Shown: positions 35,116-44,123 of the stretch, in pieces
Layout of the letters: each line of letters opens with the position of its first letter
Numbering within the stretch: position 1 is the first letter of the stretch
NCBI GenBank assembly: GCA_036000105.1
Contig: DASYGE010000004.1
Coordinates: 1-64,000, forward strand
Length of the DNA stretch: 64,000 nucleotides
Direction: 5' to 3'
Source of the DNA: DASUBN01 sp036000105
Lineage (GTDB): Bacteria > Pseudomonadota > Gammaproteobacteria > Natronospirales > REEB76
Translations under genes and position numbers: made by a program
Notes under the pieces: generated by a model
The model's input: only the letters and a program-made list of their open reading frames with translations
Database searches by the model: none
What the model was told of the DNA's origin: nothing

Positions 35116-35933
35116 ACCCTCCCTGCTGGATAGACGGCATAGCGGCCACGGAGTTGCCGGCTCTGGACCGGGGGCTGCATTACGGCGATGGGCTGTTCGA
35201 GACTTTGGCGGTGAAGGATGGTCGTATCGGCCTCCTGGATTTCCATCTGGAACGCTTGCAGGAAGGTTGCGCCCGTCTGGCGCTGCCCATGCCAGCAGTG
35301 GATGAATTGCACAAGGAATTGCGTGCGGCGGCCCAGGATCAATCTCGCGCGGTGCTCAAGCTCATGCTCACCCGCGGTGAAGGCGGCCGTGGTTATCGCC
35401 CGCCTGCTCACCCCAAGCCCCGGCGCATCCTGCTGCGTTATCCCTGGCCCGATTATCCCGAAGCTTGGGCACGGGACGGCGTGCGTCTTAGGATCTGCGA
35501 CACGCGCCTCGCCAGCCAGCCGCGGCTCGCCGGCATCAAGCATCTGAACCGTCTGGAACAGGTACTGGCGCGTGCCGAATGGAACGACGCTGACGGCTAC
35601 CAGGAAGGCTTGATGCTCGACCTGGAGGGCAGGGTGATTGAAGGTACAATGAGCAACGTGTTCGTATCGCCGCGAGAAGGGGTGTTGCTGACAGCGGACT
35701 TGAGCCACGCAGGGGTGGCCGGGGTGATGCGCCGTCATATCCTGGAACAGGCCGCCAGATCGGCGTTGCAGGTCCGCGTGGCCGCACTACCCCTGGATGA
35801 GCTGCGGGGATGCCGTGAGATATTCCTATGCAATTCCCTCATGGGCGTGTGGCCGGTGACCGAGCTGGATGGGCAGAGCTATCCCGTGGGATCCATGACA
35901 CGCCAGGCACAACGATGGGCAGCCGCATGCTGA
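35112..35933 (+). CDS. pabC: Aminodeoxychorismate lyase
   Basis: This 273-aa PLP enzyme of fold type IV releases pyruvate from aminodeoxychorismate to give p-aminobenzoate. It has RGLHYGDGLFET near the N terminus, the PLP lysine in GIKHLNRLEQVLAR and EGTMSNVFV. It overlaps pabB and is followed by mltG after 13 bp, the usual gammaproteobacterial order. Confidence 0.94.
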   Translation: MNPPCWIDGIAATELPALDRGLHYGDGLFETLAVKDGRIGLLDFHLERLQEGCARLALPMPAVDELHKELRAAAQDQSRAVLKLMLTRGEGGRGYRPPAHPKPRRILLRYPWPDYPEAWARDGVRLRICDTRLASQPRLAGIKHLNRLEQVLARAEWNDADGYQEGLMLDLEGRVIEGTMSNVFVSPREGVLLTADLSHAGVAGVMRRHILEQAARSALQVRVAALPLDELRGCREIFLCNSLMGVWPVTELDGQSYPVGSMTRQAQRWAAAC

Positions 35934-35946
35934 GAGAGACATCAAC

Positions 35947-36960
35947 ATGAACCCGCTCTTGCGCTCCAGCACGCTGGCCTTGCTGGTGGCCATGGCCTCC
36001 GCCTCAGGCGGCGCCTATCTTTACTGGCGCTGGTGCGTCGAGCCCCTGCCCATCGGTACCCAGGCGGTAGATGTGGACATCGCGCCGGGCGAATCCCTGC
36101 GCCACGTGGCCGAAGGATTCGCGGATAAGGGCCTGCTGCGTCACCGTTGGGATCTCGTCATCTACGGGCGCCTGCATGAAGCTGCCAACGGCTTGCGCGC
36201 CGGCGAATATCGCATCGAACCCGGCACCACCGTGGCAGGGCTACTGGCGCTCTTGCGCAGCGGCAAAGTTGTGCTGCATTCCCTCACCCTGGTGGAAGGC
36301 TGGAACCTGGAAGAGACCCTGGCGGCGGTGAACAGCGATCCCAATATCAAGCACACCCTCGCTGTGGCTCGCGGCGAGGCCTTGACGAAACAGCTGGGAC
36401 TGGACACCACCAGCGCCGAGGGCATGCTGCTGCCGGATACCTATCAGTTCCCTCGCGGCACCACCGATGCGGCCTTCATGCGCCGCGCGATACAGGGCGC
36501 CCAGCAGTATCTCGACGCCGCCTGGCAGGACCGCGCCAAGGACCTACCTTACAAGTCGCCCTATGAAGCGCTCATCATGGCCTCCATCGTCGAGAAGGAG
36601 ACCGCACAGCCGGCGGAGCGGGGGCTCATCGCCGGCGTGTTCGTGCGACGCCTCGAGAAGAAGATGAAACTGCAGACGGACCCGACGGTGATATACGGTC
36701 TGGGTGACAGTTACAACGGTGGCATCACCTACAAGGACCTGCGCACCGACACGCCTTACAACACCTATACACGCTACGGCCTGCCCCCCACGCCCATCTG
36801 CATGCCGAGCCGTGCCTCCATCCAGGCCGCGCTGCACCCGACCCCAGGCAATGCGCTCTACTTCGTGGCGCGGGGCGACGGCACCCACGAGTTCTCCGCC
36901 ACCCTCGTGGAACAGAACGCTGCGGTGCAGAAATACCAGATCAAGCATCAGAAGCCATGA
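35947..36960 (+). CDS. mltG: Endolytic peptidoglycan transglycosylase
   Basis: MltG cuts nascent glycan strands and so helps to end their polymerisation. The 337-aa product has a single N-terminal membrane anchor (about 8-28), a LysM-like region, and the YceG catalytic domain with the glutamate in MASIVEKET (about 215-223) and the downstream PYNTYTRYGLPPTPI motif. It overlaps tmk by ATGA. Confidence 0.94.
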   Translation: MNPLLRSSTLALLVAMASASGGAYLYWRWCVEPLPIGTQAVDVDIAPGESLRHVAEGFADKGLLRHRWDLVIYGRLHEAANGLRAGEYRIEPGTTVAGLLALLRSGKVVLHSLTLVEGWNLEETLAAVNSDPNIKHTLAVARGEALTKQLGLDTTSAEGMLLPDTYQFPRGTTDAAFMRRAIQGAQQYLDAAWQDRAKDLPYKSPYEALIMASIVEKETAQPAERGLIAGVFVRRLEKKMKLQTDPTVIYGLGDSYNGGITYKDLRTDTPYNTYTRYGLPPTPICMPSRASIQAALHPTPGNALYFVARGDGTHEFSATLVEQNAAVQKYQIKHQKP

Positions 36961-37601
36961 AGCAGAGATCCAAGCGCGGACGTTTCATCAGCCTCGAAGG
37001 TCTCGAGGGTGTGGGGAAATCCACGCATATGGAGTTCGTCAGCGATTGGCTGCGCAAGCAAGGGCTCACGGTGGTGGCGACCCGCGAACCCGGCGGCACG
37101 CCGGAAGCGGATGAGATCCGCGCGACCTTGCTCAAAGTACGCGGTGGTGCATTCGACCCCATGGCTGAGTTACTGCTGATGTTCGCTGCCCGTGCCGTGC
37201 ATGTGGAGCGGCTCATCCGTCCGGTGCTGGCAGCAGGCACCTGGGTGCTCTGCGACCGTTTCACGGACGCGAGCTATGCCTATCAAGGCGGTGGGCGCGG
37301 CATCCCTACGGCACGCATCGCGGCTTTGGAACGCATGGTACAGAAGGGTCTCAAACCTGATCTCACGCTGCTGCTGGATGCCGGTGTGGAAGTGGGCATG
37401 GCACGGGTCCGCAGCCGTGGCAGCCTGGACCGCTTCGAGCAGGAACAGGATGCGTTCTTCAGACGCGTGCGCCGCGTCTATCTCGCCCGCGCCAGGCGCG
37501 AACCACGCCGCATCAAGGTCGTGGACGCAGGGGGGGACATCACGGCGGTGCAGACGGACATCGCGACGATACTCGCCCGGAGCCTGGCGCGATGGAAGTG
37601 A
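36957..37601 (+). CDS. tmk: Thymidylate kinase
   Basis: Tmk phosphorylates dTMP to dTDP. The 214-aa protein has the P-loop LEGVGKSTH (about 17-25), the DRX-like TREPGGTPEADEIR and CDRFTDASYAYQGGGRG lid region. It is full length and lies in the mltG-tmk-holB order. The start is inside the mltG overlap. Confidence 0.95.
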   Translation: MKQRSKRGRFISLEGLEGVGKSTHMEFVSDWLRKQGLTVVATREPGGTPEADEIRATLLKVRGGAFDPMAELLLMFAARAVHVERLIRPVLAAGTWVLCDRFTDASYAYQGGGRGIPTARIAALERMVQKGLKPDLTLLLDAGVEVGMARVRSRGSLDRFEQEQDAFFRRVRRVYLARARREPRRIKVVDAGGDITAVQTDIATILARSLARWK

Positions 37602-38671
37602 GCGGCATGCCCGCACTCCAGGACGTGCCCTTACCCTGGCAGCAGGATATCTGGCGTTCCCTCAGCGCACGACTCACGGAAGGCAAACTGCCCCACGCCT
37701 TGCTCATCACCGGCGAAGCGGGGCTCGGCAAGACCCTCCTGGCCACGGCCTTTGCCCGGCTCGCACTGTGCCGTTCACCGGTGGATGGCATGGCTTGCGG
37801 CAGCTGTGCCTCCTGCACTCAATTCGCCGCAGGTGCGCACGCGGATTTCAGGCGCATCGAACTCGAGGAGCGGGACGGCAAAGCAGGCGAGGATGGGCAG
37901 CTCAAGTCCGCCATCAGTGTGGAACAGATACGCGATCTCATCGGCAGCTTGCAGCTCAGCAGCAGCCGCCATGGTGGACGCAAGGTGGCGCTCATCGAAC
38001 CGGCGGAACTCATGAGCATCTCTGCAGCCAACGGCCTGCTGAAGACCCTGGAGGAACCTCCGGAGGACACCGTGCTCTTGCTGGTGACCGCGGCCCCCGG
38101 ACGCCTGCCGGCCACAGTGCGCAGCCGCTGCCAATCGGTGGCCGTGGCAGCACCTGCGACGACCACCGCCCTGGAGTGGCTCAAGGCACGCCTGCCCAGG
38201 GAAGACTGGCCGGTGCTGCTGGGTTTCTGCGCTGGAGCGCCGCTGGCAGCCCTAGCACTGGCGACCACCGGCATCGAGACACGCCGCCAGGCGTTCTTCG
38301 CGGCTCTCGCGCGCTTGAGGAGCCGTGAGGCGAACCCGGTGATGCTCGCCGTCCATCCAAAAGATGCTTATCCGGAACTGCTCAGGCTCCTGTGGAGCTT
38401 CGTATCCGACCTGATCCTCATCCGCAATGCCGGTGCCGGGGCGCCGGTGGTGAACCGCGACCAGCTCGCGCTATTGCAAAAGACGGCGGAGGGCATAAAC
38501 TTGCGTAGCCTTCACGCCTACCTGGACCGTATCCAGGCGGCGATCCAGGCTCTCGATACACCCGCCAACCGCGAACTCACGTTCAGCGTGCTGCTGGCGG
38601 AATGGGCGGACGGTCTGGAAGGGTTGCAGAACGCACCTCTAGCCGCGCACACCAAATGGGGATGGACATGA
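37592..38671 (+). CDS. holB: DNA polymerase III delta-prime subunit
   Basis: This clamp-loader subunit works with the gamma/tau and delta subunits to load the sliding clamp. The 359-aa protein has a P-loop-like GEAGLGKT, zinc-binding cysteines in LCRSP...CGSCASC, and LKTLEEPPEDT, the sensor region shared by clamp-loader AAA+ proteins. It overlaps tmk by 10 bp and pilZ by ATGA. Confidence 0.93.
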   Translation: MEVSGMPALQDVPLPWQQDIWRSLSARLTEGKLPHALLITGEAGLGKTLLATAFARLALCRSPVDGMACGSCASCTQFAAGAHADFRRIELEERDGKAGEDGQLKSAISVEQIRDLIGSLQLSSSRHGGRKVALIEPAELMSISAANGLLKTLEEPPEDTVLLLVTAAPGRLPATVRSRCQSVAVAAPATTTALEWLKARLPREDWPVLLGFCAGAPLAALALATTGIETRRQAFFAALARLRSREANPVMLAVHPKDAYPELLRLLWSFVSDLILIRNAGAGAPVVNRDQLALLQKTAEGINLRSLHAYLDRIQAAIQALDTPANRELTFSVLLAEWADGLEGLQNAPLAAHTKWGWT

Positions 38672-39015
38672 GCGCACCGCGTCAACAAGGCATCCTCAAC
38701 CTCGCCATCAAAGACAAGAGCGCGCTCTACAGCGCCTACATGCCGTTCATCAAGAACGGGGGCCTGTTCATCCCCACGAGCAAACCCTACCAGCTCGGCG
38801 ATGAAGTCTTCATCCTGCTCCAGCTCATGGAATCCCCCGAGCGCCTGCCGGTGGCCGCCAAGGTCATCTGGGTGACGCCGCGCGGTGCCCAGGGCAAACG
38901 CGCCGCCGGCATCGGCGTGCAGTTCAGCGAGCAGGACGCCGGCAATACCCAGAAGAAGATCGAAAGCTACCTGGGCGGCGCCCTGCAAGCCGACCGGCCG
39001 ACTCACACCATGTAG
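38668..39015 (+). CDS. pilZ: Type IV pilus PilZ domain protein
   Basis: This 115-aa PilZ-fold protein has NLAIKDKSALYSAYMPFIKNG and GVQFSEQD, as in the Pseudomonas PilZ that is needed for type IV pilus assembly. That subgroup usually does not bind c-di-GMP because it lacks the RxxxR motif, and I see none here. ATG 38668 is inside the ATGA overlap with holB; in-frame ATGs at 38656 and 38662 are alternatives. The holB-pilZ order is conserved. Confidence 0.9.
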   Translation: MSAPRQQGILNLAIKDKSALYSAYMPFIKNGGLFIPTSKPYQLGDEVFILLQLMESPERLPVAAKVIWVTPRGAQGKRAAGIGVQFSEQDAGNTQKKIESYLGGALQADRPTHTM

Positions 39016-39016
39016 C

Positions 39017-40342
39017 ATGGCCATGGGAAGCGCACAGTCCGGGCAGGCGGGTCCGGATGAGCGTGTGCGGCTCATGGCAGAGCGCGCCCTCGTGCACGCA
39101 CAGCGGGGCGAACTCGCGGCAGCCCGCGCTCTGTATGTGGATATCCTCGCCGCCGACCCCACGAATCTCGAAGCCATCAATTTCGTCGCCATCGCCGCGT
39201 TACAGGCCGGCGACCTGCAGCAGAGCGTCCGACTCCTGCGACAGGGTGTGACTGCCCATCCCGGGGATCCGGGCCTTCACAAGAACCTGGGACTCGCCTA
39301 CCGGGCCGGCGGCGATGCTGAGGCAGCACTCGCGGCTTTCGCCGAAGCTATCCGCCTCAAACCCGATTTCGTGGTGGCCCTCCTCAACCAGGGAGCCCTC
39401 TTGCTCGAGCTCGGCCGCGAGGGTGAAGCCTTGCGCGCCTATATACAGGGCTTCAACGCGGCGGAGAAGACCGGCCAGTTCCTGAACCTGTCTTCCATCC
39501 CGCCCGGCATCCGGGTGCTGGCTGAGAAAGGCTTCACGGCGTTGCGCGAAGCCAGGCTCGCCGCCTTCCATGCAGCATTGGCGCCGGTGGCGCTGGAGCA
39601 TGGCGCGGCGGCACTCACGCGAGTGTGGCAATGCCTGCATGCCTATCTCGGCATGCAGCCGGAAGTGGAGCTCCCGACCCTGCAGCGGCCTACCTTCATG
39701 CGTTTCCCGGGGCTCGATAACCGCGCCTGGTTCGAGCGCGAGGAATTCCCCTGGATGCAGGACCTCGAGCGGCATACGACGGAGATACGCGAGGAGTTGC
39801 TGACGGTGTTGGCGGCGGACGTGGGCTTCCGCCCTTTCATACAGGTGCCGACCGCCCATCCCGGCGCAGCTTATTGGCGGCAACTGAACGATTCGCCCAG
39901 TTGGAACGCGTTCTTCTTCTACCGTGACGGCGAGCGCAACGCGGATAACCACGCCCGCTGCCCGGCTACGTCCGCGGCCCTGGATGCAGCACCGCTCGTC
40001 CGCGTGGCGGAGCATTCACCCGAGACTTTTTTCTCCGTGCTGAAGCCCGGCGCCCATATCCCGCCCCACACCGGTGTGGTGAACATCCGCCTGGTGGTAC
40101 ACCTGCCCCTCATCGTGCCACCGGACTGCGGCATCCGTGTAGGCAAGGAGACCCGCGGCTGGGAGGAGGGCAAGTGCGTGGTGTTCGACGACACCTTCGA
40201 GCATGAAGCCTGGAACAAGAGCAGCCAGACCCGAGTGATGCTGATCTGCGACATCTGGAACCCCTACCTCACGGCGGCAGAACGCGACGGCATGCGGGTC
40301 GCCATCGAGGCCTTGGGCAGGTTCAATCGCAGTTATTCATAG
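39017..40342 (+). CDS. TPR and aspartyl/asparaginyl beta-hydroxylase domain protein
   Basis: The 441-aa protein combines N-terminal tetratricopeptide repeats (about 15-150, AINFVAIAALQAGDLQQSVR and following units) with a C-terminal iron- and 2-oxoglutarate-dependent hydroxylase domain. The iron ligands are likely in PHTGVVNIRLVVHLPLI and FEHEAWN, followed by RVMLICDIWNPYL. Related enzymes hydroxylate Asp/Asn side chains or lipid A (LpxO). The target is unknown. The ATG starts 1 bp after the pilZ stop, so it is probably part of the holB-pilZ transcript. Confidence 0.85.
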   Translation: MAMGSAQSGQAGPDERVRLMAERALVHAQRGELAAARALYVDILAADPTNLEAINFVAIAALQAGDLQQSVRLLRQGVTAHPGDPGLHKNLGLAYRAGGDAEAALAAFAEAIRLKPDFVVALLNQGALLLELGREGEALRAYIQGFNAAEKTGQFLNLSSIPPGIRVLAEKGFTALREARLAAFHAALAPVALEHGAAALTRVWQCLHAYLGMQPEVELPTLQRPTFMRFPGLDNRAWFEREEFPWMQDLERHTTEIREELLTVLAADVGFRPFIQVPTAHPGAAYWRQLNDSPSWNAFFFYRDGERNADNHARCPATSAALDAAPLVRVAEHSPETFFSVLKPGAHIPPHTGVVNIRLVVHLPLIVPPDCGIRVGKETRGWEEGKCVVFDDTFEHEAWNKSSQTRVMLICDIWNPYLTAAERDGMRVAIEALGRFNRSYS

Positions 40343-40370
40343 GCAGGCTAAGTTATCCGACCGAAGAAAT

Positions 40371-40400
40371 GAAAAAGCCGCTGTGCAAGCGGCTTTTCGC
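40371..40400. terminator. Bidirectional terminator
   Basis: AAAAGCCGC (40373-40381) pairs with GCGGCTTTT (40389-40397) around a short loop, with A-runs on the left and T-runs on the right. It sits between two convergent genes and should stop transcription in both directions. Confidence 0.85.
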
Positions 40401-40421
40401 AAAACGAGTGACGTCAAATAG

Positions 40422-41462
40422 CTAACCTGCAGACGTCCCGCCCTTCAGTACATACACGTCGAAGCCGCGCTCGCTCAATATATAAGCGCCGGCTGAACTG
40501 CGGCGGCCCGTGTCGCAATACACCACGTATTTCTTCTTCGGGTCGAGGGTGTCGAGCTTCAGGCGGATGAAGTACAAGGGGATGTTGATAGCGCCTTCGT
40601 GGTGCTGGTTCTCGAATTCGCTCGGCAGGCGCACGTCCAGCCATTGTCCGCCATCGGCCACGATCTTCTTGCCTTCCTCCACGTTCACCCATTTCTGCAT
40701 GGGTTCGTTCAGGAGTTTCTTGAAATCGTCCTTGGCGAGACGCACCAGGGAGCCGTCGGTGAGCATGGCGATGGTAGCGTTGCGCTTGGCATCGGATATC
40801 AGGGCTTCCTCGCCGAAGCCGTCGCCGACGACCAGCTCGGCGAGTTTGATGCCGGCCTTGTTGGTGGGCGTCTCACGGGTGACCACGCATTTGCCGGAGG
40901 TCACGATGTAGAAATAATCGCCCTCGTCGCCCTGCTTGATGATCACATCGCCGGCCTTGCGGCTGATGTTCTCCATGCGCATGAGCACCGCCTGGATGTT
41001 GGCGGGCGGTATGCGGTGGAAAGCCTTGGTCTGGAGGATGGTGGTCATCCAGTCGTCGGTGGGCGATTCATCCTGAGCCTGGAGCTCGCCCACTTCGAAG
41101 GCGCCGGTCTGGTCCCAGGTGAGCATGATGTCCAGCAGGTCGCTGTCCACCGAGAAGTATTCGACGTTGGTCTTGGCGCGTGCCGCCAGATGCCGGGGTA
41201 TCTGCGGGGCGAGAGGATGGCGGGCTTCCTCGCTGCCACCGACCACTACGCGCACCACCTTGTCACCGGAACGCAGCTCGACCTCGCCTTTGACGAGATA
41301 CACGGCGCGCTTGTCGCCATCGCCCTGACGGAAGATGTAGCGGCCGGCTTCGAGGTCCTGCACCTGGCTCTTGCTCGCGAGGTCCGTCTGGTTCTCCGGC
41401 TTGAGGCCGCTCAGGGGGGAGAATTGCTTGATGAGTTCGCGATCGAGGGGTCGGGGTGCCAT
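40422..41462 (-). CDS. Two cyclic-nucleotide-binding domains fused to a rhodanese
   Basis: The 346-aa cytosolic protein has two cNMP-binding (CAP_ED) domains (about 20-115 and 145-245; the second has GDEGDYFYIVTSGKCVV and GDGFGEEALISDAKRNATI). A C-terminal rhodanese domain (about 255-345) has the cysteine in VVYCDTGRRSSAG. The first domain is degenerate in its phosphate cassette. Rhodaneses carry persulfide sulfur, so it may couple a nucleotide or redox signal to sulfur transfer. It has no DNA-binding domain. The role is inferred. Confidence 0.85.
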   Translation of the reverse strand: MAPRPLDRELIKQFSPLSGLKPENQTDLASKSQVQDLEAGRYIFRQGDGDKRAVYLVKGEVELRSGDKVVRVVVGGSEEARHPLAPQIPRHLAARAKTNVEYFSVDSDLLDIMLTWDQTGAFEVGELQAQDESPTDDWMTTILQTKAFHRIPPANIQAVLMRMENISRKAGDVIIKQGDEGDYFYIVTSGKCVVTRETPTNKAGIKLAELVVGDGFGEEALISDAKRNATIAMLTDGSLVRLAKDDFKKLLNEPMQKWVNVEEGKKIVADGGQWLDVRLPSEFENQHHEGAINIPLYFIRLKLDTLDPKKKYVVYCDTGRRSSAGAYILSERGFDVYVLKGGTSAG

Positions 41463-41532
41463 GCGTCTTCAGCCTTTGAGCAACTTGTTGTTCTCCGGGA
41501 AAAACCCGCTTCGCCCCGGGCCGCCGGGAGGG

Positions 41533-41545
41533 TGAAATTCTAGCA
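41533..41545 (-). promoter_or_regulatory. Possible extended -10 promoter of the cNMP-rhodanese gene
   Basis: On the minus strand TATATGCTAGAAT gives an extended -10 element (TGC plus TAGAAT), about 75 bp before the ATG at 41462. No good -35 is visible. A GGCCTC/GAGGCC hairpin just upstream may end the thioesterase transcript. Confidence 0.4.
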
Positions 41546-41592
41546 TATACCCCCTTGGGACCCCGGCCTCATCGAGGCCGACCTGAGGGGGG

Positions 41593-41994
41593 TCAGCTCG
41601 CTTCCCGGGCCACCGGTACCGGACGGCGGTTGGCACCCACGCGCACATAGGTCAGCTGCGCGGTGGCGACTTTCACCGTAGTCTCCCGTTCACCGTCGTT
41701 GCGCTGGGAGAACACCGTCACGTCCACGGTGATGGAGGTATTGCCGACCTTGGACACGTCCGTATAGAAACTCACCACATCGCCCACATAGACCGGGCTC
41801 ACGAAGATAAACTCGTTGACAGCTACGGTGACCACCCGGCCACCGGCGCGGCGGAAGGCGATGATGGCGCCGGCGATATCCGCATGGGACATGATCCAGC
41901 CGCCGAAGATGTCGCCCAGCCCGTTGGTGTCTTTGGGCATGGCGAGGGTGCGGACCTCGGCGCTCCGGTCTTGGGGCATGGTGTCGAACTTCAT
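41593..41994 (-). CDS. Acyl-CoA thioesterase, YciA-like
   Basis: This 133-aa hot-dog fold protein has GDIFGGWIMSHADIAGAIIAF (catalytic aspartate in the helix) and NEFIFVSPVYVGDVVSFYTD, the pattern of YciA/acyl-CoA thioesterases that hydrolyse acyl-CoA to fatty acid and CoA. Its ATG overlaps the stop of the fatty-acid oxidation gene (ATGA), which suggests a joint role in acyl-CoA turnover. Confidence 0.88.
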   Translation of the reverse strand: MKFDTMPQDRSAEVRTLAMPKDTNGLGDIFGGWIMSHADIAGAIIAFRRAGGRVVTVAVNEFIFVSPVYVGDVVSFYTDVSKVGNTSITVDVTVFSQRNDGERETTVKVATAQLTYVRVGANRRPVPVAREAS

Positions 41995-44036
41995 GCCTTG
42001 GGCTCCCTGAGTGCAGCAGCGCTCCAGCCCGCATCGGGCTTGAAGCGCTCGCCGTGGACCTTGGCAAGCTCTTGCAGGCGAGCCTGCAGGCCATCGGCCC
42101 CTGCGGCGCGGATGTAGTTGATGGGGCCGCCGCGGAACGGCGCGAAGCCGGTGCCGAAGATCACGCCGGCATCCAGGAGATCCGCGTCCGCCACGATGGC
42201 TTCCCGCAAGACCGCCACCGCTTCATTGAGCATGGGCAGGATCAGACGATCCTGCAGGTCCTGGGTGGCGCCACCGGCCTTGGCGCGGTCCTTGACGGGT
42301 TTGCCGTCCACATACTTATAGAAGCCTTCGCCGGTCTTGCGGCCTAGCTTCTTGGCCTCCACCAGCTTGCCCAGGCTCTCGGGGATTTTCTTGTTGAATT
42401 CCTTGGCGAACACCTTGGACACGGACATGCACACATCCAGACCCACAGTGTCGGCCAGCTCAGCCGGGCCCATGGGCATGCCGTAGTTCAAGGCGGCCTG
42501 GTCGATGGCCTCCAGCGCCACGCCTTCGTCGGCCGCCAGCATGGCTTCCATGAGATAGGGCATGAGGATACGGTTGACGAGGAAACCCGGCGCGCTCTTC
42601 ACCGGCACCGCCAGCTTGTCTATGTGACGCGTGAAGGCGAGTGCCTTGGCCACCACTTCCTTGGGGGTGTCGTCCGAGTGGATCACTTCCACCAGGGGCA
42701 TCTTGGCCACCGGGTTGAAGAAGTGCAGACCCACGAGGCGTTTCGGGTCCTTGAGCACGGTGCGCAAGGTCTCCAGGCGGATGCTGGAAGTGTTGGTGGC
42801 GAGCACTTCGCCGGGACCCATCACCGCATCGAGCTTCTTATAGAGATCCTGTTTGGCCGTCACGTCCTCGAAGATGGCTTCGATGGCCACTTGCGCGTCC
42901 TTGGCGCCGGCACCGGCCACGTCCATCTTCAGACGTGCAGTCGCCTTCTGTATCTCTGCACCCTTGAGTTTCTTCTCGAACAGCTTCTGGGCGCGCGCCA
43001 TGGCCGGCTGGATGTATTTCTCTTCCCGGTCCTGCAAGGTGACATCGAAGCCGCGCAGCGCACACCAGGCAGCGATGTCGCCGCCCATGGTGCCGGCGCC
43101 CACCACGTGCACATGCTTGAGATCCAGGTCCGATTTCTTGCCCAGGGATTTCAGCCGGTCCGTCAACAGGAACACCCGCACCAGGCTGTGCGAGGTATCG
43201 TTGAGCATGAGCGCGGCGATGGAATGGGCTTCCTGCACATACATCTGATCGCTGCCGGCGTAGCGCTTCCACAGGTCGATGATGGCGTAGGGTGCGGGGT
43301 AATGATCGCGGCGTACCTTGGAGGCCACTTGCTTCACCAGCTGGCCGGCGATCAAGGGACGGAGCGGCGCGAAGGAGAGAAGCTTCTGCAGGAGCGGAGC
43401 CTGGCGGCGCGGTGCGCCCTTGAGCACCAACTGTTTCGCCACGGTGCGCGCGTCTGTCTCCTTCACCAAGCGATCCAGGAGACCGATCTTGGCTGCTTCG
43501 CGACCGTGCACGCTGCGGCCATTGAGCATGAAGCTCATGGCAGGCAGCACGCCCACGAGGCGCGGGGCGCGCACGGTCCCGCCGAAGCCGGGATGGATGC
43601 CGAGCTTCACTTCCGGGAGTCCCAGGTTCAGTTTCTCGTCATCAACGCCGACCCGATAACGGCAGGCGAGGGAGAGTTCCAGGCCACCGCCCAGGCAGAA
43701 GCCCTGGATGATGACGGCGGAAGGACAGGGAAGCTTCTCCAGCTGTTCCAGCACCAACTGACCGCCACGGATTAGCTTGAAGGCCTCGTCAGGAGTCTTG
43801 AGAGTAGTGAACTCCTTGATGTCGGCGCCGGCGATGAACCCGGACTTCTTGCCGGAATAGATCACGACGCCCCGGGGCTTGAGCTTCTCCAGGTCGGCGA
43901 GGCGTTGCCCCAGCTCCTGCATGATCTGACCGGAGAGCACGTTGGTGCTGGCACCGGCTTTATCGAAGCACAGCCAGGCGACGCCGTCCGTGTCCTGCTC
44001 GATGCGCCAATTGGACTGGGAGGATATGTCAGACAT
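41991..44036 (-). CDS. Fatty-acid oxidation multifunctional protein (FadJ/FadB-like)
   Basis: The 681-aa protein has an N-terminal enoyl-CoA hydratase domain (about 1-190; GGGLELSLACRYRV and LGLPEVKLGIHPGFGGT carry the catalytic glutamates) and a C-terminal 3-hydroxyacyl-CoA dehydrogenase domain with the NAD motif VVGAGTMGGDIAAW (about 311-324) and SSIRLETL. It performs two steps of beta-oxidation. The usual thiolase partner (fadA/fadI) is not adjacent; a thioesterase is coupled instead. FadJ or FadB cannot be told apart without a tree. Confidence 0.92.
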   Translation of the reverse strand: MSDISSQSNWRIEQDTDGVAWLCFDKAGASTNVLSGQIMQELGQRLADLEKLKPRGVVIYSGKKSGFIAGADIKEFTTLKTPDEAFKLIRGGQLVLEQLEKLPCPSAVIIQGFCLGGGLELSLACRYRVGVDDEKLNLGLPEVKLGIHPGFGGTVRAPRLVGVLPAMSFMLNGRSVHGREAAKIGLLDRLVKETDARTVAKQLVLKGAPRRQAPLLQKLLSFAPLRPLIAGQLVKQVASKVRRDHYPAPYAIIDLWKRYAGSDQMYVQEAHSIAALMLNDTSHSLVRVFLLTDRLKSLGKKSDLDLKHVHVVGAGTMGGDIAAWCALRGFDVTLQDREEKYIQPAMARAQKLFEKKLKGAEIQKATARLKMDVAGAGAKDAQVAIEAIFEDVTAKQDLYKKLDAVMGPGEVLATNTSSIRLETLRTVLKDPKRLVGLHFFNPVAKMPLVEVIHSDDTPKEVVAKALAFTRHIDKLAVPVKSAPGFLVNRILMPYLMEAMLAADEGVALEAIDQAALNYGMPMGPAELADTVGLDVCMSVSKVFAKEFNKKIPESLGKLVEAKKLGRKTGEGFYKYVDGKPVKDRAKAGGATQDLQDRLILPMLNEAVAVLREAIVADADLLDAGVIFGTGFAPFRGGPINYIRAAGADGLQARLQELAKVHGERFKPDAGWSAAALREPKA

Positions 44037-44123
44037 GGTGTGCTCCGGTTAGATCGTCGAATTGGGCAGGCATCCAGCTCTCCATCATAGGAACGCAGGC
44101 AGGCCACCGCAAGGCGTGCGGAC

